Shown here in pieces: positions 1 to 12,051 of a stretch of 29,928 nucleotides of DNA. The DNA comes from Acanthaster planci (taxonomy: Eukaryota; Echinodermata; Asteroidea; Valvatida; Acanthasteridae): the NCBI RefSeq assembly GCF_001949145.1, contig NW_019091493.1:6683-36610 (forward strand), in the 5' to 3' direction. Made by a program: the position numbers and the translations under genes. Below the pieces are notes generated by a model, which was not told the DNA's origin, made no database searches, and saw nothing but the letters and a program-made list of their open reading frames with translations. Each line of letters opens with the position of its first letter. The stretch's first letter is position 1.

Positions 1-1610
1 CGTTCTCATCTCATTTCATCTCAAGTACTAGCTGATTATTAAAAAACTGAGCAGAACCAACCAACATGTACTAAGTACAGGTAGAGAGATTGAAGCAGTA
101 AAACAAAAGTTGAAAATAAGGTTACCTGGAATGCAAAGGTGAATTATGAAGATTTGAATCAAAACAAATTGATTGCAGCTACCCTTCAAGGTTTTTGTAA
201 CCATCGGCACAATTTTGTAGACAGGATAACGTGCCCTTTGCACCACTAAATATTATCCATAATGCTGGTGCTACTTCATTTCTATATGCTGCTTCAGACC
301 ATTTTATGCTTCTGGCAAGTTTTTCTATATAAATGTACTGCAGATGTAACTTCATGCATATTTAACCATGTACGCCAAACATTAATATATTTGTATCACC
401 AGTTTCTCCCACGAATAACTAGCCGAGAACACGGCTTTTCTCAACCTGTACTTCAAAACCTACAGTTAATTCACGGAGATATTCCAAGATACCTGTCAAT
501 TATGTTGGAATAATCAATAGAATGCTCTTGGAATATCAATAAGACTGCATTCAAATTCTCTGACAGTAGTTAGGGACCATGTTGTATTCTAGACTGTTTA
601 TCTGTCTGGGGGGAACTGGTGCATAATTGATTACATTAATGTAATTTTTATCATAACTGATGATAATGGTGTTGTGTCCTTACACCTGCAACCAGATTTT
701 CTTAAAAGTATTGTGCTCAGTACCTTTGAAGTGGCGTAAACTATTTTTGACCAAGGCAAGCTACAACCTACATGTATGATGTACAAATCTGAAGGAATCC
801 AGATCACTTGACTACAAAACGTGTCAAAATGTTAGAATACAGTCCCAATGTCATCAAAAGACTCATTGCAATTACATCATAAAATTCTGCTGGGCTCAAT
901 GGTAGAATTTGATTTCAAAGTTGCATCACTACAGGTTGTATTAGAAAACCCTTACCTGAATAGTGCCCCCTATTCGAGGTCTTTATTAAACATTTATTCA
1001 AACTGAGTGCATGTATTTGAAAAGTACAATTTGTTAGCTTTGCAAAACAGCAAACCCTAATTTGGTAATTCAGTAATTGCAAAATGACTGAGTTGTGTCT
1101 AATCACTTTTTCCACTTGTAACCCGGACAGGCTGTCTTATGCGCACACTCTACAGTGTGGTCTATTGGACTGGTCTTTAATTTCCACACTTGTTGGTTGT
1201 TACATTGTCAGTCATAACATTAAACAGATCTTTCAAGTCTTGAAAGATCAAAAATGATTTTATCGCATACAAAACATGCCATTCTCACTGATCAAAACTT
1301 GGCATAGTAATGTTGAACGCTCAAAATAAGTGTGCATAATAAAGGCCTCAAATTGGGGGATGCCATGATCAGGGTCCAGATGTTTCTGTGACATCCTGTA
1401 GGATTCACTTTGCTTGCCCAAACCGGAATTTTGTTCTCTATGGCAATTTCATGTAGCTTATTACTATGTTATTGAAAACTTTATTGAGCATATTGTCGTT
1501 TGTTATTTTTAGCACACTTGCCATACCAACCAAGATACAGGCTGTACAGGCAGAGAGATTGAAAGGTGAAGATTCAATTCAATATAATTTTCAAAAATAT
1601 GAATACCCTG
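1..1610. other. AT-rich intergenic or intronic DNA, no gene recognised
   Basis: No reading frame here resembles a known protein, and I saw no convincing chain of splice-compatible exons on either strand. Two short stretches, about 58-97 and 1527-1563, resemble each other (both begin CCAACCAA and end GAGAGATTGAA), so at least part of the region is dispersed repeat. Isolated donor-like sequences exist on the minus strand (for example CAG/GTAAGG near 953), but no recognisable exon lies behind them. Confidence 0.5.
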
Positions 1611-2123
1611 CAGTGCTATCAAGTATATAACATGTACATATTTTCAAAACGTGACGTATATTTTTGAAGCCGTTTTAAGGAGATATATTTTCCAAAGTTT
1701 GTTTGTTTGAGACAAACATTTTCCAGCTCATATTAATGAGATTTATATTAAGAAATGTTTCTATTTTTAGTAACGAATCTTTTACGAGATAAATATTTGA
1801 TGAAGTTTTTTTTTATGTTTTCTTTTTATGCTATTTTTTTTCAAGCTAATTTTCAGGAGATTCACAGTTTCAGGTTGGATTTATTTCTCACAAAACAAGC
1901 TTCAGTAAAATATAACTCACAAAAAACTTCTCAAAACGAACTTGGAAAAACATATCTCGTAAAATGATTTCTTTCCAAAAATAGAAACATCGCTTCTATA
2001 TACAGATCTTACGAGAACGAACTGGAAAATATATCTCGTGAAAACGAAGTTGAAAAAAAGTTTTTCATAAAAACAACCTTTAAAAAGTATACTTCGCTTG
2101 AAAATATGTATTTTACAGCACTC
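1611..2123. mobile_element. Palindromic MITE-like / foldback element, ~510 bp
   Basis: The two halves are inverted copies of one another, shown by a series of nested exact pairs: 1611-1617 (CAGTGCT) with near-match 2117-2123; 1635-1647 with 2098-2110 (13 bp); 1680-1694 with 2023-2037 (15 bp); 1755-1768 with 1977-1990 (14 bp); 1780-1790 with 1954-1964 (11 bp). Spacing between pairs shifts slightly, so the arms are old and diverged. The right arm also has about three degenerate repeats built on 'cgaac..ggaaaa..atctcgt.aaa'. No coding capacity is seen. A non-autonomous DNA transposon is the simplest reading; I could not identify a target-site duplication or assign a superfamily. Confidence 0.7.
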
Positions 2124-4037
2124 CACAGCTTTTGTACCAAAACATGTGACATGCAAAATGAAATGAGTGGCGCAAAATCAACATGAAATTCCTTACTAAT
2201 GAAATATTGTTCCATCGAATGTGTACATAATTAGCAAGCATCATATCCAGGAAAGACACAATTTTTACAAAATGAAACAATGCATGCAATATATGCAAAA
2301 CTTCTCTACGTTTTTACACAAATCTCCTTGATTATTTTGCTTAACTAATTTGTACTTTACAGGATGCCTGTTATCAATTTGTTTCAATACAAAACTTCCA
2401 AATGCCCCTTTCTGTCTCGGTGAATTCACCCATTCACTTAATTCACTCTACTCCTCTCTTTCCATGGGTATTTTGATGCTTCCATTGTTTTATGCGGATG
2501 AGTGTTTGCATATTAATCACCAATCTGTGATCTCATCCCAAGAAGAAAAACCTCAATGTTAAACTGGTTTGTACATAAAAAGTCCTGCATTTTTATAGAT
2601 TTCGCTGGACTAAATTTATTTCTTCTTTGCTGATTCTTTGCATATGTGCACTGCTGTAATAATTATATTGCATCAATCTCTTTCTCAGAAATGTTTTCAA
2701 TGAGTAAAGTTTGGGATTACAATTCGAACAAAAAAGCCTATGCAATTACCTATGTCTTGCCTGGATGACATCACAGCAATAGTACGTTCAGTTGTCCAAG
2801 AAAGCATGCATAATTTTAAGTGTGGAACTCCCTTTGACGAGAAACCCATGACAAACATCCATTAGGTGTGCTGTTTAGGTCAACGAAGAGAACAGTAGCC
2901 CATCTGACTTGACCGTCCTACATAACAAAGAAACAAAAAGAGGACGGTTACTTATCGGTGACAAACCTATTGGCTCCATGCACAAAAGTCATAAAACAGC
3001 ATTTACAAAAACAAGACTGCAGAGTTCTAGTTTTATGCTAAAAACGGGGAAATTAACAAGCTTTGCGGTCCAGCAGAAGACTTAGAAACACTAAATTTAA
3101 ATAGAATTGCTGGTGTGTATTCAACAAAAGTCAAAGATTTAAAACCAATCATCTCCAAATTCTCCCTAACCTGTGTAATTAGCTTTCAGGAAAAAAGAAT
3201 GTTAAATCTAAAAATTAACCCTCTTTGATCCATTTTGCTACAATTGGCCCGGAAAACATACATGTATAACAAAGTAATCCATGCATTAGTCCTTTTTTTG
3301 TTTAAATTGTGATCTTTTTTGGTGTTAATCGGTATTATTAACTTAGTAAAATGCCTGGTCAGATAAAATGCTTGTATCTGTGTACAACTGCTGAATGACG
3401 GTCTGAACTATATTACGAAAGAGCTTTATGTGTCATTTCCCAGACTTGTTTCATTTTGAGTGCAATGCTTAGAGAAAAATCAAGAAACATTAATTATTTA
3501 AACACTCAATTTGTCTTGCAAAAATCCATGGGCCAGAGGACGTTCCTAAGTACCTGGGTAAATGCATGGGCATCGCCAGGAATTGTTTTCGGTGGGGGGA
3601 GGGGGCAAACCGTCCAGCTAAAAAAACAATTAAGGGCGAGAGAGGGGGTTCAATTTTTTGTCAGGCAATATGAATATTTTCATACTATTTTAGTTACATT
3701 TTTCCTTTATAAGTATAAATGAAAAGGCACCGTAATCCGTTCAACAGGCAGTCTATACCGTGGAGTCGAAGTAGTCTAACCTACTTCCGAATATGGAAAT
3801 TCACACCCCCAAATAAGATTTTTTTTTAAATTGGAAAGCAAGATTTGTTGAAATACAAAATCTCCTTTTGTTTAGAGCAATCTTAAACCCGATCTCACTA
3901 CATTCCACCGCGAGGATACATTTGAAATCAAGGGCAAGCTAAATGGAACTTTTGAAAGAACTATTGAAGTATGTGTATTTGCCGCGGCGGGATAGTAAGT
4001 CGCTGTGGCGAGATAAGTCACACATCCTAAACACTTT

Positions 4038-4064
4038 GTATATTAACAATTGTTGTTAATATAC
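4038..4064. repeat. Perfect 12-bp inverted repeat with 3-nt loop
   Basis: 4038-4049 (GTATATTAACAA) is exactly reverse-complementary to 4053-4064, with loop TTG. It is AT-rich and isolated. It may be part of a degraded MITE or a chance cruciform-capable palindrome; no function can be assigned. Confidence 0.75.
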
Positions 4065-5547
4065 TTGCATTAATGATTAATGTTATTGTGATTGAAAAAA
4101 TGGGAGGTTAAATGCCTCGACTTGCAGATTTTGTCAGACAAAGCAAGCTCCGCTTCGGAACTCGAAGAAGAGAATCCATTTCCACCGTGTTGATCACTTG
4201 GGATCATTCCATTATCTTAAGGGGTGACAACGAGATAGTGACATTTTCACGTGAGATAAATTCCTTTTCCATAAAGAAACTTTGATTTCGAACCAGTCCA
4301 AATTCTCTTTTACCTTTTTATTGACGGTTTTATATCTATTCCTTAAATATTTGTTCGGGCCAAAGGAAACAAATGGCACTTTGTACTTTAACCCTTAATA
4401 ATAGACTCCTACAACAGCTACATGAATGACCAAAGTACAAAATTTAACTTTTCTCGGAAAATTATAATGCATTCCGGGCGGAAAGATTTCACAGACTGTC
4501 TGACACTATTATTTACTAACTTAAGAGTCAGATAGTTAAAGATGATTCGGCAGTTCCGTTTTTGAGATTTTGCTAATCCTATACACAACCTTCAAGAAAC
4601 CCTAACCCATCTTATTGTAACACAGGGAACATTATTTTACAAGTGGTCCCTTTGTATAACTATTGGTGTGGAATGATTTTTTTTTGCCCTGAGTTGAAGT
4701 GCACCCTCAGCGGCAAAAGAAAGACAAACTGTACAAAGTTATCCAGCCGGGTTTTGCACGCGTTTGGCGTACACGCGAAAACCATGCATTACAGAATCAT
4801 AGAATATCATTTTCTTATTCGTCTGATATCAACGATAGATCACCAGATCCTATTCAAAGTATACTAGAGTATTCCGTGATCTGCGCAGCGCCCGACTTAA
4901 ATCAAAACTATGCGCAAAATCACCCCTCATTATTGAACGTTTACGCACAGTAGAAGAATTCCGGCCCAAACATGATGAAGCTGTTTTTCGACTTTGAAAG
5001 AAACCTTAATTTACTTAAACTGGCCCATGTAGATTCAAAACAATGCGTTTGCAACATTTAAAAATAAGAGATAGCAGTACCGAAGAACAAAAAGGTGAAC
5101 GTATTTTGGGAGCACGTGTAAACAAATACAGGCAATATGAGTGCGTTGCGCGTAATGCGCACTGAACGCTCTGTCATCTACCGTTTCGCCCATTGTTTGC
5201 CCATACTTTTCAAAATCACAGTTATACGCGCAAGACTGGTGTCTGTGCGTTTATATGTCTGTGGTACCGAAGGACTGTCAGTTTCATTTAAAAACACGCC
5301 CTCTTTTGTTCCCGCTTGGAGCAGATAAGTAAGGCCAAGTATACCACAGACCGGTACCCGTCCCGTACATAGTCTCCACATCGTCCAGACATCTTACAGA
5401 CACCCTCCGAACGTAAAGGGAGCAGGTAATGATTCCGGAGGAATCCTGCTTGTTTCATGTTAATAAGGAAATTAGCATGATATAACAATTCCCACAATGC
5501 ACCGCTAACATGTGACAGTTTTTTTTTAAGATTTAGTAAAATAATTA

Positions 5548-5571
5548 ACACACACACACACTCTCTCTCTT
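5548..5571. repeat. (AC)n(CT)n compound microsatellite
   Basis: An AC-dinucleotide run (5548-5560) is followed directly by CT repeats (5561-5571), just upstream of the CpG-rich promoter region of the kinase gene. Confidence 0.9.
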
Positions 5572-5639
5572 TACTAAGTCATTTCCGCACGCAACAGAAC
5601 TTTCAGACGTAATTACCTACTTTTAATGGGTAACTGCTT

Positions 5640-6401
5640 ACGTAATACGGGCGATTCGCAATAGCGCGCCTCCAAGAGTTTGCAAAACGTCGGCCAATCG
5701 CAATGCGCGAAATCTGTCAACCTTTTACAAACGTGCACGACAGCTTTCACGCATTTGAACGCGTTCGTCAACATATCTTACGCATGTCACAATGATGGTA
5801 ATATGGAAGAGCTGGCGTAGCAAAGTGATCAGAATATAGACAAGAATATAAGATTAAATCAGTGCTCTGAAATATATGAGTGCCAATCATTATATTTCAG
5901 AGCACTGATTTAATCTTATATTCTTGTCGATATCACTATCATGGTATGCGGTTCGTAAGTGTGACGTCACTTCAGTCTAAACCACGCCACTGGAACCACG
6001 GAACCGGAAGTTAACACGCAACTTCAGCGATCGTCCAATGGGAGCCTGCAAATCGTCGCGTGTCCGCCTTTGTGACGAAGTCACTTACGATCCGGATTGC
6101 GTGGCAATAACGCGCGTAAATCTTAAGCGTACAAGGATCATCACAGCAACATTACTTTGTGTCGTCATAATGAGGTTGATTTTATTCCGATTCTCTGGGG
6201 TGATATTGCTGCAACAAAGCAATGCAAAAACATAGAACAAATCTGTATCGGTAATGTTAGGCTGGTATGTAAATTCCTCGCCAAGACTCGCACGCTGCAA
6301 TTTGTCTGCATGTGTCTCCCATGGATATAAAATTTACGTGAGTCAAAATAACCGCCAAAGTAGAAGATCCTCTGAGAGAAACTGTAAAACTCTCAGCACT
6401 G
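5640..6401 (+). promoter_or_regulatory. CpG-rich promoter / 5' region of the TSSK-like kinase gene
   Basis: CpG density rises sharply compared with the AT-rich DNA on either side and stays high into exon 1. A perfect palindromic cAMP-response element TGACGTCA lies at 5962-5969 and an ETS-family consensus ACCGGAAGT at 6003-6011. GGCCAAT (an NF-Y-type box) lies at about 5692-5698. No TATA box is evident near the likely start, which fits a CpG-type promoter. In vertebrates CREM acts through CREs at many post-meiotic testis genes, so a CRE upstream of a testis-kinase homologue fits, but regulation here is inferred from motif content only. The transcription start is not determined. Confidence 0.5.
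5834..5933. repeat. Long near-perfect hairpin (38-bp perfect arms, 14-nt loop)
   Basis: Positions 5839-5876 are exactly reverse-complementary to 5891-5928. With one mismatch (5838/5929) the pairing extends to 5834 and 5933, giving 42 pairs in 43. The loop is 5877-5890 and contains CCAAT. The absence of divergence between arms implies a recent origin, ongoing conversion, or an assembly or library artefact. It lies about 470 bp upstream of the kinase start codon. Possible readings are a tiny MITE, a small-RNA precursor, or a foldback artefact. Confidence 0.9.
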
Positions 6402-9400
6402 ATGGTGACTATGACTTACCCACCCGATCAGCGCAAGCACCGGTCGGGCGGAGGAGGTGGTGGGGTAGGCACGGCGGGAAGTCGGCGGACACGAGAGGCC
6501 GTCTTGGAGGGGGCCGAGTGCCGTCGGCACGGTTTCATTCTGACGGACAAGACCCTAGGTACGGGGGCTTATGCCAAAGTACGACTGGCTAGGGTCGGGG
6601 AAAAGAAGCTAGAGAGATGCCTTAAGCTGAAAACGGACTTGAAGGAGAAGGGGCACGATATGGTGAGCCTAGGCCTAATATCAGTGGAAAGAAAACAAAC
6701 AAAGAAACAAACAACCCAACAAACAAAGAAACAAACCAATAAACAAACAACGGGCAACAAATATAATTGAGAGGAAAGATAAGTTCGAAAGAACGGTTGG
6801 ATACTAACATAGCCCACATTAATTTTTAACTTGGGTAAGCTCTCAGAAAATGACCAAAGTGGCTAAAAAATCAGCAATCAAGGAATTTCTAATAAGGAAG
6901 CAATATTAATTTTACAATTTGAAGTAACCCTTCTGATATAACACTTGCCATCGAACTCAACACTGCAATATCTCTATGAGCTTAAAGCAATTTCTTGTTT
7001 ATGTAACGTCACAAGGTGTGCTGATAAGCACACCACTAACGGAGGCACTTACTGACCGTTTTAACATTGCTTTCTTTCTCGCCTCAGGGCTCGGGAAAAC
7101 ATCTTGAATTTCAAAACCCAAGCATTATCTGCAGTTCAGTGTATCTTTATGTCAAACAAAAAAGGCTGACATGACCCATCCTTTGTGTAATGTCACAGGT
7201 TGCAATCAAAGTAATATCCAAGAAGGACGCTCCAAGCGAATATATCAGCAAGTTCATGCCGCGTGAGATCGATGCACTCCGGGTGACGTACAAGCATCCT
7301 CATTTGGTAAGTGCAATTAAGGGGATTTTAACGATAGTTTCAGCTTGAACAAGAAGTGCCCATTGTCTCTGACAACAGGTTGTTTAGTTTCCAACCATAT
7401 ATGGGCTGGTAACGTGCGTTTGGAGTCAAGCGGGGAAAATGACGTAAGTATACACGTATTCCAATCATAAGAAACGGCTGAGGACGATTTTGGCATAACT
7501 ATTCATCATTTTTCTTATTTACTGTTAGTGTGAATTCATGCCAACAGATTCAACTGTACGAGGTTTTCCGTTCAGAGACCCGCATATACTTAGTGATGGA
7601 GTATGCCCCCAACGGCGACATTCTGTCCTACATCAACGAGTGCGTGTTGGAGACGGGATGTGCCGTCAAAGAAGAGACGGCCCGACGACTGTTCAAGCAA
7701 ACCATCAGCGGGGTGTCGCACTGCCATCAACTGAACGTTGTTCACAGGTAACAGTCATGCACTTAAGGGGTGGGGGATATGATTACTGAAAAGAGTTCCA
7801 CCTTTTATGATATAATTGTCCGCCCACATTTGACACATGCCATTAAACTTTTGGTCTACATCACACTTCAGTATGGCTACAGGGTGTAGTCTCACGACTT
7901 TTAAGCCTTAAACAAAATAAACGGTTTTGTAAATGGTCCGCAGGACTCTCCTCCAAATAACCATGTGTTATTAGTAGTATTAGTTTATGTATAGATTGAA
8001 TCTTTGGTGCCAATTAAGGGTCATATGCTTATGACATGCACGTCATAAGCATTCAATGCAACATTTTTTTAATTTTTCTGTCCGTAGAGATCTGAAATGT
8101 GAAAACATACTGCTCGACGAAAACGACAATGTCAAGATATCAGGTGGGATTCCTGACATTTTGTTACAATACTTAAAACCATGTGATCGAACCATTCGAT
8201 CGTAGAAGGGCAAGGATAGAACCCGCTCACATCTACATTGCTTTTAATCACTCAAAAACGTGCAAAACATGAGCGTTTACAGAACACTTTGCACGAGTAA
8301 CTGTGACACATATTTTATGGAATTTTGACGTATATTGGACAGCGCACAGAAGAAAACAATGTTTATAACTACGATCAGAATCACCCTGTCCAGTTGGTTT
8401 AACATTTTGCAGACTCTTTTGGGGTTCAAGTCCGAGATTGTTTTCAAAAATGGCGGAAGGAAAAAAATAAAATGCTTCTTTCCAGTTCAAGATGAATGCG
8501 ACGTAGTGAAAAGTTCAGCCTAAAAAACCTTGACTTTCCAGATTTTGGTTTCGCCTGTCGTTTTCCTACAAATCGGTGCAACATGCTTTCCACGTTTTGC
8601 GGCTCGTATGCCTATGCGGCGCCTGAGATACTCTCGGCCAAGAATTACGACGGCAAACTAGCTGATATCTGGAGTCTGTGAGTACAGTCAATTGGAGTCA
8701 AGCAAGCATTCATGCAAAATAAAAAGCATTCAGTAAAAGTTAGAATTTGGCGGGACGCTAGGGGACCAGGGATGTAAGCGCGTTCCAAACCTCATACCGT
8801 AAAACCGAAAAAACGCTTAATTTCAGAAGCGTGCCTGAGGAACATCTTTTTTGGGGGGGGCACTTGCACCACCTTATTTGGGGGGGGGGCGCTTAGTGAG
8901 TTATGTCACAGTTGAAACACTGACAAAGGCGGACTATCACCAGATTTTTTCCTCTAATTTCTGAGGGGGGGGGGCACACAGGACTCGAGCAGAAGACCTG
9001 CGTGCCCTCCACGTCGCCACGATTATTCCAACAAGTTATCAACCACGAAACAAGTCAGACCGAAATAAATTGCGGAAAGAAAAGCAGTTCTTTGAACCAT
9101 TTTTTGGTTTGTCTTCCAGAGGAGTGGTACTGTACGCCTTGGTTAATGGTCGCCTTCCCTTCAACGACCAGAACCTGAACACACTGCTGGAGCAGACACG
9201 CCGAAAATTGAACTTTCAGCCCTGGGTATCAGTCGGTAAAATGCCTCTTAAAAAGGCTCATTTTGCTCATCACTTTATTAATTCTTTCTTTCAAAAGAAT
9301 TTCACAATTTAGAACTATCAGTGGTCCTTGTGGTCGGGAAACTGAAAGTGTTGGCTATGAAGGAGCTGACACTTAAAGATCTCTTCCTGAGTTCAATTCA

Positions 9401-11352
9401 AATCGCGGTCAACGGCAGCGGCCGGTTTATTACAGGCACTAACCCGAACAATGTGCATTAAAATTGGAAAACTAGAGAAATAGCGTTTTTTCATGCAGGC
9501 GAATTAAAACATCGACGTCAGGAAGAATGATAACCGAATTGTTTCTGCTGTGAAATTCCACATGTATTTTTAAAGCAACGTTCATTTTTAATAAAGAATA
9601 TTCACTGTGTATTTTTGGCCTTTTGTGCTAAATCTACGAGAAAAGGTGTCTGCTGTAGTCGTGTTGATCGGGTGAAATCGATTTTTTCCTTTCTCCAGAA
9701 TGTGTTGATCTCATCCGCAAACTTTTACGCACCCGACCGCTGACCCGACTGCGCATGCATGAGATAATCACTCACCCGTGGGTCCGAAAACACCTCAATA
9801 TCAAGAAGGTGGCACCATTCACTTCAAGCCAGGTTAGGCAAGGGAAAAAAACAAAATAACAACACAGAGCCCACTGACCGTTTGTGACAATGAATCATGA
9901 TATTTCATACAAATACGAATATGACAAGTCTTCGACTTTCTGTGGACAAATATGCTTGATTCCTCAACTCTAAATCACAACTTTACGACAAAAGCCCAGA
10001 GTACAGAGACAAACGAAGGATCTTTCACCAGTTTGTATTTGATGAACTCTGATGCTGTTTGTTTTCATGACAGGCCTTTCTGAAAGTGATTCAAGAAAGT
10101 TCCGAAGAAAATTATTCAGACAGCAGGCAGGAGAGTAAGCAAGAGAAGTTCACGGAACCGAAGCTAATGCTCAAACCCAACGGGGAAACAGTCCGGTTCG
10201 ATAGCAAGCTGGGTAAGACTGGACGCAAGACCAACTAAATTCATCGCTGCACTTCTGTACATTCTAAATAAAAAAAAAAGACTGCACATTCTAATGGTTT
10301 CCTTCACTCCATCTGCAGATAAAAAGTCTGACAAGGCAAAAGGAAAGGAGAGTCAAGCAAGCAAGCCACATACACAAAGTCAAACTGGCCAGAAAGTTGC
10401 CGGCTCTCCCCTGCGTCCAAACTTCAAGAGTGCAAAGTCGGACGTGATGCCGGGATCTGGGACGAGTCTCCAGCACAAGCCGGGACCCACCAGGGCAGCC
10501 GACAGTTCCCGCATGAGAAATCTATACCGCCGCATCCTCAGGCCATCTCTGGGGACCGAGTACGTCTTCGAGATCGTCGAAAATGAGCATGAGAAAGAGC
10601 AGCTGCTGCAGAAGCGACTGCAGTCCAATATGCGAGGGAAGCCGTCTCCATCCAAGACGCCTCGGCTGGGAGTCAGGAGGAGGGCCAAGGTAGAAGCTTC
10701 AGCAGTCCCGCCTCACGACGCTATCTCCTCCCCCTCCCCACGACTCACCAAGGCATACACCCCAAGCAAGACCCCCAACAAGATCAAGTCAGACACGGCA
10801 GATGACACTGACAGCCTTGCAGGCTATGCAACCACTCTGATACCAGTCAACGTCAAAGAGAAGACCTTCTTGAGGACACGAGGAGGTACTCCGGAGAGAG
10901 AGTCCAGAACCCGCATAAGCTACCGCCTGGGACTGTCCCCAACCCCGACCCCAGCCGGTCACGCAGATGCCAAGATTTCTCCCAGTGACAGGAAGAAGCA
11001 CTCCCAGAGTGAGCCTGCCAGCTGGAAGAGAGGTAAAGCAAAGGCCTCTGATTTCATAAATGTGCATGGGAAGACGGAGCTCTGGAAGCAGGCGCTGAGC
11101 GGCACCCTTCAGAAGGAAGTCGTCAAGAATGACCTTAGGCTGGAGTCTCCTAGCCCCAGAGCCAGCCCCGTGGCAGCCTTGACCGTGAGTAACGGCAGTA
11201 GTAGTGGCAAGTACAAAGCCAAGATGCGAATTCTAGCGAGGAGGAACCTCCTGCACAGCATCATGCTGAAACCAGACCCTGAGGTGCGTGCCAGTGAAAT
11301 TCTCAACCAACTGCAAAATAACCTACCAAGACTCAACGATGCAGCCGCCTAG
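6402..11352 (+). CDS. Testis-specific serine/threonine kinase (TSSK) family protein, nine coding exons, 727 aa
   Basis: Inferred coding exons are 6402-6662, 7199-7306, 7548-7747, 8088-8143, 8542-8677, 9120-9235, 9699-9832, 10074-10212 and 10319-11352. All introns are GT-AG, and the spliced frame closes without a stop. Kinase domain is roughly residues 46-321: glycine loop LGTGAYAKV (52-60), VAIK lysine 91, αC PREID, HRDLKCEN (189-196), DFG (209-211), [12 protein letters not shown] activation segment (226-237), DIWSLG (250-255) and subdomain-XI Arg309. FCGSxAYAxPE and LPREI-type motifs are typical of TSSK kinases (CAMK group), which act in spermiogenesis; TSSK4/5-like sequences look closest, but the paralogue is uncertain. 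Odd points: a Gly-rich N-terminus (16-21), about 15 extra residues between β2 and β3 (65-87), and a basic Ser/Pro-rich tail of about 390 residues, whereas mammalian TSSKs are mostly 270-370 aa in total. 6402 is the first in-frame ATG. Confidence 0.9.
6691..6751. repeat. Imperfect (AAAC)n microsatellite in intron 1 of the kinase gene
   Basis: Repeated AAAC/AAAG units (acaaacaaagaaacaaac type) begin 29 bases after the exon 1 donor. Frames on both strands across this run give low-complexity Lys/Gln/Thr or Val/Cys/Phe peptides, which are artefacts of the repeat. Confidence 0.85.
8853..8974 (+). repeat. Three G8-G10 tracts in intron 5 of the kinase gene
   Basis: Uninterrupted G runs occur at 8853-8860 (8), 8880-8889 (10) and 8965-8974 (10). 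The first two are each preceded by a T-run and followed by a C-containing word (CACTTGCACC, CGCTTAG), as if derived from one repeat unit. They lie on the transcribed gene's sense strand and could form G-quadruplex in RNA. Homopolymer lengths are also prone to sequencing error. Confidence 0.8.
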
Positions 11353-12051
11353 TAAAGTCGAAAATGCACAAGGGTTAGGCATAAAATAATATTTACTGGG
11401 GAGAAGGGCAGGGAAGAACACGGAAGCGTTCAAGGAACTTGTGGGGATTTCATAAGAGTATGAATTGATGACATTTGGTACCTGGTCTATGAACAAGAAC
11501 ACATTCACTACTATGTTCGACCAGACATTTTGTTTGACAGTAGGTAAGTTTATACAGACTAGTAAAACCTTTCAGCGGGCATTTATGGACAGCCACATGA
11601 CACAACTTAAGGGAACCCAATTGATGTTCCTAACTGGGTCATTTGCACTACATGGCAGACAGAGATGTATACAACTTGATGTAATCCAACAGTATTGTTC
11701 TGTATACAAGCTGCTGTATACAAGAACAACCTTTAACAAATCTTACAGTGCAGCAAAAGAAACTTGTACATGTATGCTGTAAACAGATGATATTAAGAAG
11801 ACTTTAGTAATAAATCTCAAACAGGGTTACCTTTTTAATGAGCGACTGAAGAAGTTTCCTTTTATACACAGTGTGGGCAGAGATCAGTATTAGATATTTC
11901 TTTGATGTGAAGTCATTGAATTGTTTTACCCTTTAGCAAGGACGTTACTTTAATCACAGGGTTGGATTAGATTTATTTTCCATACGTTTAGCAAAAACCA
12001 AACAGAACTTGACAGAATCCATGAAACACACACAGAACACATTAAAATAAA
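11353..12051 (+). other. Probable 3' UTR of the kinase gene
   Basis: AATAAA polyadenylation hexamers follow the stop codon at 11809-11814 and 12046-12051. Which is used cannot be told from sequence. No other gene is recognised here. Confidence 0.45.

Larger units (their letters stand above)
2124..5640. other. Gene-poor intergenic DNA
   Basis: No supported gene. AT-rich up to about 4700, then increasingly CpG-rich. Between 3900 and 4260 several short copies of a GCGAGATA-like word recur (near 3911, 3985, 4010, 4232, 4254), suggesting a degraded dispersed repeat. A G-rich stretch near 3590-3605 resembles the G-runs in intron 5 of the kinase gene. All open frames are short and unlike any family I recognise. 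Confidence 0.5.

Noticed and set aside
915-1115. Minus-strand exon ending at CAG/GTAAGG near 953
   Set aside because: The encoded peptide is unlike any family and no neighbouring exon, promoter or conserved motif supports it.
6569-6819. Minus-strand frames opposite kinase exon 1 and intron 1
   Set aside because: They are low-complexity products of the (AAAC)n repeat and antisense to the kinase exon.
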